In this document: piece after piece, positions 43,198-52,060 of the stretch
How the letters are laid out: every line of letters starts with the position of its first letter
Position numbering within the stretch: the stretch's first letter is position 1
Assembly (NCBI GenBank): GCA_041398965.1
Contig: JAWKTT010000013.1
Span: forward strand, 62,001 to 126,000
Direction: 5' to 3'
From: JAWKTT01 sp041398965
Lineage (GTDB): Bacteria; Planctomycetota; Planctomycetia; Planctomycetales; Planctomycetaceae
Length of the DNA: 64,000 nucleotides
Program-made: the position numbers and the translations under genes
Notes under the pieces: model-generated
Told to the model about the DNA's origin: nothing
Seen by the model: only the letters and a program-made list of their open reading frames with translations
The model's database searches: none

Positions 43198-44592
43198 TCA
43201 TCCTGCTTCCCTTTCAGGAAGCAAGATGCCGAGGCGATCGATTCGTTTATACAGCCCGGCACGACTGATGCCGAGAGTGGCGGCGGTTAGCGATCGATTA
43301 TAATGACACGCCCGCAACGTCTGCTCGAGCAGCTCTCGTTCGGTTTTCTCAACATGTTGGTTGATTATCCCTGGCAAGGAATGATCTCCCGTCGATCCTT
43401 CTGGCAACAATCCCGCATGTCGCACGGCAGTGGGGAGTTGGTGGATCGTGATGCGTCCGTCATCGGCAAACAGGACGGCACGCTGGATGACATGCTTCAG
43501 TTCTCGTAAGTTCCCGGGCCAGTGATATCGTCGCAGTGCATGGAAAACATCGCGAGAGATGCGACCGATGGGACGTCCCTGTTGAGTCGCAATCTCTTCG
43601 AGCATGTCAACCGCCAGACTCGGGATATCCTCTGTTCGTTGCCTCAATGCAGGGACTTCTAACTCCAAGACATTAAGCCGATAATAAAGGTCCGCTCGAA
43701 ACGCCCCTTTCTGACATTGAGGGGCAAGGTCGATATGAGATGCTGCGACGAGTCTTGCCTGATTCACTTGTGTCTGCGTTGCACCAACCGGTTCGTACTC
43801 TCCCGACTCCAACACTCGGAGGAGTCGCCCTTGTTGATGGAGTGGCAACAGGTCGAGGTCGTCCAGCAACAGCGTTCCCTGACCAGTTGCCTCAAACCGG
43901 CCGATTCGCCGTGAGCTTTCCGAGGAGCCTGTGTCGCCAGCCTGGCCGAAGAGTTCGCTATCGATGGTTTCCATCGGCAATCCACCACAAGAGACTTTCA
44001 GGAACGGATGGCCGCTGCGGTCTGAGGTGTCATGAATCATGCGGGCCAGTGTCGTTTTCCCAGTGCCACTCTCACCCGTCAGCAAGACTGTCGCGTTGAT
44101 GCGTGCAACTCGCGTAATCCGATCGTAAAGGGTTGCCATTTCCGTCGAGCACGTCAGGAACTCGCCGGAGGGAGTGTCGAAACGGTGAACAGGTTTCGGA
44201 AACGATGGCGAAGGATCGACGAATGCTTGCCGCAGTTGATCGAGTGTCGTCGTGTCTCTTTCCCAGCCGACTCGGCAGGTGATGTGGGTCGCCGATAGTT
44301 GCTCACATTCGGCAGCGACTTGTGTCGGCCAATCGTTGCTTCCGAGCGTGATGAGGTGCAGTCGCCCGATCGATTCCGCCAGCAGGTCTCTGAGGAGCTT
44401 AACCGTCTCGTCGGTGAGATGTTTGGGACGAACATCAACGATCAGGCAGTTGTTCGATGAGGTCCGGACCACGTCACAGACGTCGTCTGGGTGCGTCATG
44501 CAGTTGACTTGCAGACCGCTGGAGGCGACAGCAACCGACAATTGACCTGCCAATTCTTCGCTCTGGACATAGACCAGGATCCCACCATCCAT
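43198..44592 (-). CDS. Fis-type AAA+ transcriptional regulator lacking the GAFTGA loop
   Basis: The 464-residue protein from ATG 44592 has a receiver-like N-terminus (GGILVYVQSEELAGQLSVAV, NNCLIVDVRPKHLT), an AAA+ core and a C-terminal Fis helix-turn-helix (RACHYNRSLTAATLGISRAG). Walker A is GESGTGKT (~173-180); the Walker B region is LLLDDL rather than FLDE. The loop after ELFG should contain GAFTGA for sigma-54 contact, but reads QAGDTGSSESSRRIGRF, so sigma-54 activation is unlikely. The sensor and arginine-finger regions (AFRADLYYRLNVLEL, WPGNLRELKHVI) are present. Members without GAFTGA, such as TyrR or HupR-like regulators, act at sigma-70 promoters. It ends 32 bases from the convergent isomerase gene. 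Confidence 0.88.
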   Translation of the reverse strand: MDGGILVYVQSEELAGQLSVAVASSGLQVNCMTHPDDVCDVVRTSSNNCLIVDVRPKHLTDETVKLLRDLLAESIGRLHLITLGSNDWPTQVAAECEQLSATHITCRVGWERDTTTLDQLRQAFVDPSPSFPKPVHRFDTPSGEFLTCSTEMATLYDRITRVARINATVLLTGESGTGKTTLARMIHDTSDRSGHPFLKVSCGGLPMETIDSELFGQAGDTGSSESSRRIGRFEATGQGTLLLDDLDLLPLHQQGRLLRVLESGEYEPVGATQTQVNQARLVAASHIDLAPQCQKGAFRADLYYRLNVLELEVPALRQRTEDIPSLAVDMLEEIATQQGRPIGRISRDVFHALRRYHWPGNLRELKHVIQRAVLFADDGRITIHQLPTAVRHAGLLPEGSTGDHSLPGIINQHVEKTERELLEQTLRACHYNRSLTAATLGISRAGLYKRIDRLGILLPEREAG

Positions 44593-44794
44593 GGACGGCC
44601 CCTTGCTTTCACTGAACCCGGTGAACGACAACGATGTAGATCAGACAGTGTCCGGCTCGAAAGCCGTGTACTTCCCACGGTGTCAGTTTAACGAGAGTGG
44701 TGACAAACATCGGTCACACCCAATGGAATTGAGTGTCGAAATGATGCACGCCACGAAGTCCTGACCTTGCCGAGGCAGTAACCTACTGCACGGT

Positions 44795-46765
44795 TCAGGG
44801 GGCGCTGAGCGAGAGCTGCATCAGGGAGGGATCGTTCGCCTCCTGCGGGTTTTCTTCCCCTTCTTCGGCAAGAACGTTGTCGACCAGGAAGTAGAGGAGT
44901 TGCCGAAGTTCGACCGGCTCGACTTCGTCGGCGAGAGCTTCGGCACGGGCACGGGACTTGTCGACGAGGGCTTCCGCCTTCTCGAAGACGCCAAGCGATT
45001 GAAACAGCCGGCGGAGTAGCTCCAACCGGAGATCGTCCCGTTCATCACTTTCATACAGGCTGCGGATTTCGGCTCGCTGGGAGTCGGTCGCGGCATCAAG
45101 GGCGAGAGCCAACAGCAGCGTCGGTCGGAGGGCGAGTGCATCTTGACCGGCGACAAGTTTGTTATTGGCGTCCCCCTGCCAGTCCTTCAAGTCGTTGAGA
45201 ATCTGAAATCCGACCCCCAGCTGACGACAGAACTGCGGAACGACGGTTGCGTACGGCTCGACACTTCCTGCCATTCGCAAGCCCGAAAAGAGAGCCGCTT
45301 CGAATGCAGGAGACGTTTTTAACGCATAGATGGACAGGGCATCGAGTGGTGTGAAGTTCCAGTCAGGGGAGTTCTGCCATGCCATTTCGGCCCCTTGACC
45401 ATCACAAAGACGGATGTGGGCGTTGGACATACTGTCGACAATGTCACAGGCGATGTCAGCCCCGAGTTCGCCACGAGAGGCATTGACGAGACGATACCCC
45501 ATGCCGATGAGATAGTCCCCGATGTTGATCGCGGGACCGAGTCCTTGAGTCCGGTGCAGTGTGTCACGACCGTAACGGAAGAGATCGTCATCCTGAATAT
45601 CGTCGTGCACGAGAGATGCCTTATGAAAGGCCTCGATCGCCATGGCGACCCGGGCCACTGCATCGGTCATCACAGGCATCGGCGGATTGACGGTCGCGTC
45701 AGCCGACTCGGTCGGTGTTGGTTCGGCGAGTTCTTGCCCCTTCATCAGCCGTCCGCCGGTGACAGCGTCAAATGCGGCAAGAGTGATGAACGGTCGGAAC
45801 CGCTTTCCGCCGTTGGCGAGCCAGTCGTACGCGACATCTTCGGTGATCCCGAGTGGTGACTTTGCCTTTTCAGGGGTCTTGCTCCGTTGACGTGGAATCA
45901 GCCGATCAAAGTCTTCTGTGAACAGACGATTCGCGGCCCGCATGATCGGGATGTAACTCGATGTCTGCGGTTCCTCCAGAGGCTCGAACTTCTCGAGCAC
46001 ATCCCAGACCCAGGACTCATCGAGCTTCGTGTTCTTGCAATCGCCCGAATGCAGCGGGATGGCATAGGACGGCACACCGGCAATGAGCACCTTGTCGATG
46101 GCTTTTTCGAGGACGTTGAGACAGGCCACCCCGAGAATCGCGTCGACGTACCCCTCAACGATGATCTTCAACACAATTGGCGACCCCTCGGCCACCAGCA
46201 CCTTGTAACCCAACTGCTCGGCTCGCACCTTATAATCAGCAATCGAGCAAGCGCCGCACTTTTCGCAGTCGAGGCCGAACTCATCATACTCAGCCGGGCA
46301 TCCTTCCGCATGTTTCAGGCAGTGGGGCAACAACAGCAGACGGCGCTCGTAAGGGACCGCCATGAACTGCTTCTTCCAGAAGAAGTTCCCAATCAACACC
46401 ATCGCAAACCCGAGAAACTTCTCGGGTTTCCCCATTTGCGTCAACAGTTGACGCCCCATTTGTTCGAGATCGTTCTTTGTAAAGCTGTGCGTCTTGTCGA
46501 GACCATTGGCCAACTTCTCGGCAGCAGCTTTAATTGCTTCTCGCTCGGCGAGAGTCTCGGGGACCATCTTGAGGTGCGATGTACTCTTGCGACGCTTTTT
46601 CTTTACGGGAACGTCGTCGTCGTCTTGATACTTGGAGACGGTGCCATTGCCGTTTGGGGAGGCTTGCTCATTGGCCGGATGCGAATCGTTGACGTCTGCC
46701 AGATTGCCGGCCGTTTCACGTTCGGCAATCTTGTCGGTCGGTTGAAAAGGGGCGGCAATGTCCAC
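44795..46765 (-). CDS. DUF116-polyprenyl synthetase fusion protein
   Basis: The 656-residue protein starts at GTG 46765, backed by GAGGAG five bases upstream. After an acidic/basic low-complexity N-terminus (~1-65), residues ~80-260 form a DUF116 domain with a Cys cluster (HCLKHAEGC; CEKCGAC; Cys149, 156, 167, 170, 173) and VEGYVDAILGVACLNVLEKA. Residues ~310-640 are a polyprenyl synthetase: GGKRFRPF, the first Asp-rich motif HDDIQDDD (388-394) and a second motif NDLKD (524-528) in place of DDxxD. Such enzymes condense IPP with allylic diphosphates, and a Phe/Asn change in the motif can set chain length. It lies 116 bases after a terpene-cyclase-like gene on the same strand, so the two may share a terpenoid pathway. 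Confidence 0.88.
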   Translation of the reverse strand: MDIAAPFQPTDKIAERETAGNLADVNDSHPANEQASPNGNGTVSKYQDDDDVPVKKKRRKSTSHLKMVPETLAEREAIKAAAEKLANGLDKTHSFTKNDLEQMGRQLLTQMGKPEKFLGFAMVLIGNFFWKKQFMAVPYERRLLLLPHCLKHAEGCPAEYDEFGLDCEKCGACSIADYKVRAEQLGYKVLVAEGSPIVLKIIVEGYVDAILGVACLNVLEKAIDKVLIAGVPSYAIPLHSGDCKNTKLDESWVWDVLEKFEPLEEPQTSSYIPIMRAANRLFTEDFDRLIPRQRSKTPEKAKSPLGITEDVAYDWLANGGKRFRPFITLAAFDAVTGGRLMKGQELAEPTPTESADATVNPPMPVMTDAVARVAMAIEAFHKASLVHDDIQDDDLFRYGRDTLHRTQGLGPAINIGDYLIGMGYRLVNASRGELGADIACDIVDSMSNAHIRLCDGQGAEMAWQNSPDWNFTPLDALSIYALKTSPAFEAALFSGLRMAGSVEPYATVVPQFCRQLGVGFQILNDLKDWQGDANNKLVAGQDALALRPTLLLALALDAATDSQRAEIRSLYESDERDDLRLELLRRLFQSLGVFEKAEALVDKSRARAEALADEVEPVELRQLLYFLVDNVLAEEGEENPQEANDPSLMQLSLSAP

Positions 46766-46880
46766 GATGACTCCTCAAGATCAGACGACCCGGTCGACGT
46801 GCGTTCCGGGACCGATGAACTGTATGTCGCGATGACCCGCAAACACTCAGTGCTCTGGCTCAGTGATATTGTTTTCTTGC

Positions 46881-48869
46881 TTAGTGATCTTCTGCAACTT
46901 CCGCTTCATCCAGCTTCTTAGACGCCCGCCTCAAACAGGCAACCGCAAAGATGAGCGGATATAAACGTTCAAAGTACCACAATTTGGCGAAATAGAAACC
47001 GATAGGGGCCGGTTCGTCGATCGTTCCCGCTTCAACCCGGGCGATCAACCACAACAGGCCCCGGTCGACATGATTGCGAGCCGAGGGGTCCTCCAGCAAG
47101 AGTTCTGTCGCCAAAGCGGTCTCTTCGACCGAACTTTGCGTTCCCGGCCCCGCCCCCCAACCCCCATCTTGATTCTGATTTCCCCGCAGCCACGTCAGTC
47201 CGCGCTGGGCCGTCGCCGACTCCAGCAACCCGGCATCGCGGTACAACGCCAAGACCTTCGCCGTCCCATAAGTGGGACTGATGTCGTCCGGTGCGAACTG
47301 ATTCCCGAACCACAATGGCAACCACGACCCATCCCCCCGTTGCAGACGACGCAGAAACTGAAAACCTCGATGAACAGCCTTGCCCCACGGTTCGTTCAAC
47401 CATCGAGATTCGTCAGTCAGACGCATTCGAGTCTCATTCGATACAAATCTCCACCTCACAGAGCTATCCTGATCTGCAAGCACCAAAGGCACACCGTTCA
47501 CATGTTTGGAACGCAGCATCCCCCTCAGACAGTGGGCGGTGATGTCGGGGGAACTTCGATCGAACGGGAGCTTCCCCCAACCCCGGCAGAAGGTCGGGAA
47601 ACCGCCATCACGATTTTGCAGACTCAACAGCCAATCAGTCCCCCGTTGAATTGCGAGTCTGTCGGGGGTCTCAGTCTGGATGTCGACGGTGTAATTCGTG
47701 GACACGGCGTTTCTGTGCGAAACGACACAATCCGCCAGAACGTCGCCCCCTTGCTGCGGTGAAACGGCCGCGATCTCAGCAAGGGCGAGCATCGCTCCGG
47801 GGGTATCGTCGGCATCAGGGACGCCACCGGGGAGCGGCGTCCAGGACCAGCCGCCGGGGTCCGCATTCGTAAACGGATGTACCTCGTGATACTGCTGATC
47901 CAGCAACCACTTCCTAAGCGGTTCCCGCGACTCTTCCGGCAAGTCCACGCCTAGAGCGTTTATGGAGAGCGTGGTGACCCATGTCGACAGGTTCGTGTCG
48001 ATCGGCCAGCTTCCATCGGGGCGAACGGAATCGACGAGAAACGCGACCCCCTTACGCACGACCGGATGTGCTGCAAGTCCCTTTGCCGCAAGGGCCATCG
48101 TGACGAAACTTGTCAACGGGGCCGCCTCCAGGAATCCGCCATTCGTCGGTTGGATCCGTTCGAGGACTTGCAAGCTCTTCGCGATCGACCGGTTCCGAAT
48201 GATGCGCGTCAACGGGTTCCAAGTAGGGCAGAAATGGTGCCGGACTTGCCCAATGGCGATTAATGCCGGCAACGCATAACTGACAACCGGCAGCCTCACG
48301 GTCTTGTAAAACTTTGCCGGAAGACACGCGAGTTCAAAGGGTAGCTGCGTGATCGTCTCCCACTCGACCAGCCCGGCAAGCGCACAGTGCGTGAGAATCG
48401 GGATGGAAAAGGTCTTGTCCTTCCCATACCTCTTGATGACCGCCGGCACACCCCCCGCCGCATCGATAAACGATTTCGCGAGGTCGATGCTTGAAGTCGT
48501 CGTTTCTGCCAGAATCTTGTCTTGCGAGGGGCTCGCTGTTTCTGCCGTCGCCGTTAGCGTCGCGTGGCAGAGCATCGTCGTCGAGATGTTCGAGAGACTT
48601 TTGACGGTGTCCCCCCAACCTCCGTCAGCGTTTTGATGTTCTCGCAACCACCGCGTACCGCCGTCGATGAGCCTCTGAAACTGATTCGCGTCAATCCAGT
48701 CGACTCCCCCCCGCCGCACCTGTTCCAACGCCATGACCGCCGTCGCCGTGGAGAGGGCCGACGTCGACAGTTCCCCCGTCCAATAATGTTCCCCGCCCCG
48801 CGCATTGAGCAACGTCTGCGTTGCCAGCTTTGCCGCATCGTGCAATCGAGCGAGATCGTCTACATGCAT
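46881..48869 (-). CDS. Squalene-hopene cyclase-like terpene cyclase (class II)
   Basis: A 662-residue cyclase starting at ATG 48869. It has the prenyltransferase/squalene-oxidase repeats: QW-like motifs QNADGGWGD (~79), RPDGSWP (~283), QNRDGGFP, QRGDGSWLPLWFG and NQNQDGGWGAG, in two barrel halves. The catalytic acid motif of class II cyclases, DxDDTA, is DADDTPG at 352-358. The length matches hopene cyclases. No signal peptide is seen; such enzymes are monotopic membrane proteins. Substrate: squalene or, given the downstream prenyl synthase, a C20-C35 polyprenyl chain or its diphosphate, as in sporulenol-type cyclases. The neighbours lack squalene synthase genes (hpnCDE), so the substrate is open. 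Confidence 0.92.
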   Translation of the reverse strand: MHVDDLARLHDAAKLATQTLLNARGGEHYWTGELSTSALSTATAVMALEQVRRGGVDWIDANQFQRLIDGGTRWLREHQNADGGWGDTVKSLSNISTTMLCHATLTATAETASPSQDKILAETTTSSIDLAKSFIDAAGGVPAVIKRYGKDKTFSIPILTHCALAGLVEWETITQLPFELACLPAKFYKTVRLPVVSYALPALIAIGQVRHHFCPTWNPLTRIIRNRSIAKSLQVLERIQPTNGGFLEAAPLTSFVTMALAAKGLAAHPVVRKGVAFLVDSVRPDGSWPIDTNLSTWVTTLSINALGVDLPEESREPLRKWLLDQQYHEVHPFTNADPGGWSWTPLPGGVPDADDTPGAMLALAEIAAVSPQQGGDVLADCVVSHRNAVSTNYTVDIQTETPDRLAIQRGTDWLLSLQNRDGGFPTFCRGWGKLPFDRSSPDITAHCLRGMLRSKHVNGVPLVLADQDSSVRWRFVSNETRMRLTDESRWLNEPWGKAVHRGFQFLRRLQRGDGSWLPLWFGNQFAPDDISPTYGTAKVLALYRDAGLLESATAQRGLTWLRGNQNQDGGWGAGPGTQSSVEETALATELLLEDPSARNHVDRGLLWLIARVEAGTIDEPAPIGFYFAKLWYFERLYPLIFAVACLRRASKKLDEAEVAEDH

Positions 48870-49352
48870 GGGAACCTTGTCTCGATTGCCAATTCGTTGG
48901 ATACAGATGCTGTGGGATGCAAATCGTGAGGGAAAAGGTCAGCCGCCGGTGACCCATTTCGCCGATGAGACCGGCGGCGACCGTTCGCTTTGAGACAGTG
49001 ACGAGTCTTGCAGTTCGTGCCTCTGGCACTGCGTGACTGGAGAGGTTACCGAATTCAGGCGTCGGCCGGAACTTACCATGTTCAATGAATACGTCTCGGA
49101 GTGGGCCCGCATCTGCGGAGGGAACGGTAATCTGCGAAATCTCGGGAAAGTTCCGGACCACAAAGATTTTCTGTGGATGACTGAGACCATTAGCAGAATG
49201 AGAGTTGACCCCACGATGTGTCCGTTGACTTTGAGGGTGGCCGGGACGGAATCGGGATGAATTCTGCAATCCTCACGGCGATTGGGACTTTGCAAACTTC
49301 AAACAACGCTGATATCATTAGGCGACAGGAACTTTCTCCTCTGAAATGGAAT
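48870..49352. other. Divergent intergenic region between cyclase and DUF1559 gene
   Basis: About 480 bases with no convincing gene. A minus frame of 192 codons overlaps the cyclase start in another frame and has no motif. The open frame of the next gene extends back to 49218 but without pilin-like sequence. Confidence 0.4.
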
Positions 49353-50297
49353 ATGCAGATGGTACATCGACCTCTTCGCCAGCACGGCTCACACAAGCCA
49401 ACACTCCGGTCTGGTTTCACACTTATCGAACTGCTGGTGGTGATGGCAATCATCGCCCTCTTGGCGTCTCTATTGCTCCCTGCAGTCCAATCGGTCCGCG
49501 AGTCAGGACGTCGGTCGCAGTGCATCAGCAACATGCACAACCTGATCGTCGCCGCCCACAACTATGATTCCGGCATGGGGGTGCTCCCGCCTGGATGGAT
49601 TGTCGATCCGAACGCTGGATGTAATGAGCCGATCAATATCAATACTCCTGTTGAAGTGCCAATACGAAGCAAGCTGAAGGTGACGTTAACGAGTGGTTCA
49701 ATTTCTCCCGAATGGGGTTGGCATGCCATGTTGCTCCCCTATATCGAACAGGAAAAGATGGAGCCAGATTGGCTACAAGCGAAACGGGCCGGTAGCCAGA
49801 ACTGGAACATCATTCAGACCCCACTTCAGTTGTATGTCTGCCCGAGTTCCAGCCTGCCGTCCGACCGTCCGAGCCGACTGGGGTACACCAACTATCGCGG
49901 GGTGATGGGATATTGGCCGCAGTCTGCCCCGGCAGCACTAAACAATGGCACGTTCTATGGCAACAGCCGCCTTTCCGTTGGTAAGGATTTCAAAGACGGG
50001 ACATCGGAAACGATGTTCTTTGCCGAAACTCCGTTCGGTTTCTGGGGAGACGCACTCTCTTGTTGTTCGCGAGTTCGGGACGATTATTCTTCCCCGAATC
50101 ACTTCGATCAGTATTGGACATCTGCTGACAGTTGCGGCAATGCCTATCACTATTTCGGTTTCGGTGGTCCGCATCCTGGACTCGTTATCATTGCCATGGG
50201 AGACGGACAGGCCAAGGCGATCAACAAGTCGGTTGCTTCCACGGTCCTGTATGCGATCTCGACCCGCAATGGTGGCGAACCAACACCAGAATACTAA
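49353..50297 (+). CDS. DUF1559 protein with prepilin-type N-terminal signal
   Basis: The 314-residue protein from ATG 49353 has a type IV pilin-like signal: after a basic leader (MQMVHRPLRQHGSHKPTLRS), the processing site GFTLIELLVVMAIIALLASL. The rest is the DUF1559 domain, starting QSVRESGRRSQCISNMHNLI, with a C-terminal FGGPHPGLVIIAMGDGQAKA that matches the family H-x-DG motif. DUF1559 proteins are heavily expanded in planctomycetes and are thought to be pseudopilins or surface proteins; function unproven. A strong terminator follows. Start choice: a second ATG lies two codons later, while the open 45 codons upstream are unlike leader sequences. Confidence 0.93.
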   Translation: MQMVHRPLRQHGSHKPTLRSGFTLIELLVVMAIIALLASLLLPAVQSVRESGRRSQCISNMHNLIVAAHNYDSGMGVLPPGWIVDPNAGCNEPININTPVEVPIRSKLKVTLTSGSISPEWGWHAMLLPYIEQEKMEPDWLQAKRAGSQNWNIIQTPLQLYVCPSSSLPSDRPSRLGYTNYRGVMGYWPQSAPAALNNGTFYGNSRLSVGKDFKDGTSETMFFAETPFGFWGDALSCCSRVRDDYSSPNHFDQYWTSADSCGNAYHYFGFGGPHPGLVIIAMGDGQAKAINKSVASTVLYAISTRNGGEPTPEY

Positions 50298-50346
50298 TCG
50301 ACAAAGCTTGCCATATCTTGGTGAGTTACTGGAATCCAAACGATTC

Positions 50347-50398
50347 AACACCCTGTCACCGGCGAGTCATGCTGGGGACGGGGTGTTTCTTTTTTTTG
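50347..50398 (+). terminator. Rho-independent terminator after the DUF1559 gene
   Basis: AACACCCTGTC (50347-50357) pairs with GACGGGGTGTT (50377-50387), with one G-U pair and a 19-nt loop, followed by TTC and eight T. It lies 50 bases after the stop. Confidence 0.9.
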
Positions 50399-50573
50399 CC
50401 GAATCAGCGAAAGTGTCGGTGGTTGACGTTTGAGTCTGTCGACAACATTTCGATGGAATCAAGGAGCAATGGAACAAATTCCACACATGCCCGACGCGGG
50501 GCTTGGTCACCGTACGACTCGACATTATTGAAACATTCTCTCCACGAAACATTCGCACCTTTGAGGGTTCTCG

Positions 50574-51974
50574 ATGAAAATCACATTTCTCGGTGCTGCT
50601 GGTGAAGTGACCGGTAGCCAGCATCTGATCGAGACTCGTTCGGTCCGGCTGCTCTTGGACTGCGGACTGTTTCAGGGACCGCGAGCGGAGTCTCGTAAGA
50701 AGAATGAGATTTTTCGTTGCGATCCCCAAAACGTCGATGCGGTCATTCTGTCTCATGCTCACATGGATCACTGTGGTAACCTGCCGGGTCTGTACAAGCA
50801 GGGGTTTCGCGGGCCGGTCTTTTCGACGGAAGCAACAGCCGACATCGCCGAACTGATGCTGCTCGACTCCGCAAAGATTCAGCAGGAAGACGCGAAGTAT
50901 CTGACTCGCAAGTTGAAGTCGAATCATCCCCCGGTCGAGCCCTTGTACGAGGAAGAGCATGTCACCGGGTTGATGAAGAAGTTTGAACCGTTGAAGTTTT
51001 CCGAATGGCATGAATTGTCGAAGGATGTCTCGGTTCGGTTTCAACCTGCCGGACACATCCTGGGATCGGCCATCACGGAACTGAAGATTCGTGATGGGGC
51101 GAAGTGGCGACGAGTCGTGTTCACTGGGGACCTTGGTCGACGCGACATGCCACTCCTGGTCGATCCCATCCCGGTCGACGGTGCCGATGTTCTCATCACG
51201 GAATGCCTGTATGGCAACCGAGTGCATCCCCCATCCGAGGACATCAAGACGGAACTGCAACGCATCCTCAGCGAAACGGCGCGTCGAGAAGGGCGCGTGA
51301 TTATTCCCGCATTCAGTCTCGGTCGAACGCAACAGATCGTCTACTTCCTGAACGAACTGTTCAACGAAAGGAAGCTCCCTCGAATGCCGGTTTTTGTCGA
51401 TAGCCCGCTCGCCAATCGACTCACGAAGATCTTTGTGCGCTACGACCATACGATGGATGCCGATGTCCAGAAGACCCTGAAACACGATGACGATGTTTTT
51501 GGATTTTCTTCGCTTACCTACGTCGGTCCACAACAGGAGAGTATGGCCCTCAACCATCGAAAAGGCCCGTTTGTCGTCATCTCAGCGAGTGGCATGTGCG
51601 AAGGAGGGCGAGTCGTCCATCACATACGGAACGCTGTCTCGGATGATCGCAGCACGATCTGCCTGATGGGATATCAGGCCCCCCATACCCTCGGTTGGCA
51701 AATCGCTCAACGACAGGAGACTGTTCGTATCTTCGATCGACAGATGCCGCTGAATGCGCACGTCGAACAACTGAGCGGACTCTCGGCTCATGCCGACGCG
51801 AGCGACTTCAAATGGTGGTTTGAGGCATCGACCAGCCAGGGGACAGGTTTTGGGAAGGCGTTTCTCGTCCATGGCGAACGGGAGGGGGCCGAGGGGTTGG
51901 CAACGCTGATCAAGGATCATTGCGACGAAGCTCCAGTCATCCCCAAGCTGTACGAGTCATTTGAGATCGACTAA
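50574..51974 (+). CDS. Beta-CASP metallo-beta-lactamase-fold RNase-like protein
   Basis: The 466-residue protein has the metallo-beta-lactamase metal motifs (LSHAHMDHCGNLPGL, GHILGSAITEL, FTGDLGRRDMPLL) and the beta-CASP domain with motifs A-C (TECLYGNRVHP, IIPAFSLGRTQQIVYFL, FVVISASGMCEGGRVVHHI), then LSGLSAHADASDFKWWF and FLVHGE. This is the architecture of bacterial Ysh1/CPSF73-like proteins, which are RNA-processing exo/endonucleases. Metal ligands are complete. No KH or C-terminal extension is present. It starts at ATG 50574 and lies about 90 bases before a histidine kinase gene on the same strand. Confidence 0.94.
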   Translation: MKITFLGAAGEVTGSQHLIETRSVRLLLDCGLFQGPRAESRKKNEIFRCDPQNVDAVILSHAHMDHCGNLPGLYKQGFRGPVFSTEATADIAELMLLDSAKIQQEDAKYLTRKLKSNHPPVEPLYEEEHVTGLMKKFEPLKFSEWHELSKDVSVRFQPAGHILGSAITELKIRDGAKWRRVVFTGDLGRRDMPLLVDPIPVDGADVLITECLYGNRVHPPSEDIKTELQRILSETARREGRVIIPAFSLGRTQQIVYFLNELFNERKLPRMPVFVDSPLANRLTKIFVRYDHTMDADVQKTLKHDDDVFGFSSLTYVGPQQESMALNHRKGPFVVISASGMCEGGRVVHHIRNAVSDDRSTICLMGYQAPHTLGWQIAQRQETVRIFDRQMPLNAHVEQLSGLSAHADASDFKWWFEASTSQGTGFGKAFLVHGEREGAEGLATLIKDHCDEAPVIPKLYESFEID

Positions 51975-52060
51975 CCCCATTCCAGACGCCGGACTCCCAT
52001 CGTCTGGCGACATTCCTTCGCCCCGAAGTCAGCGATTCCTGAAGTCAGCAGTACAGAAGA

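Noticed and set aside
45887..46921. A 344-codon plus-strand frame across the prenyl synthetase gene
   Set aside because: It is antisense to the DUF116 domain and lacks any motif.
50367..51557. A 396-codon open frame antisense to the beta-CASP gene
   Set aside because: The plus-strand gene has complete catalytic motifs, while the antisense frame has none and also runs across the terminator at 50347-50398.
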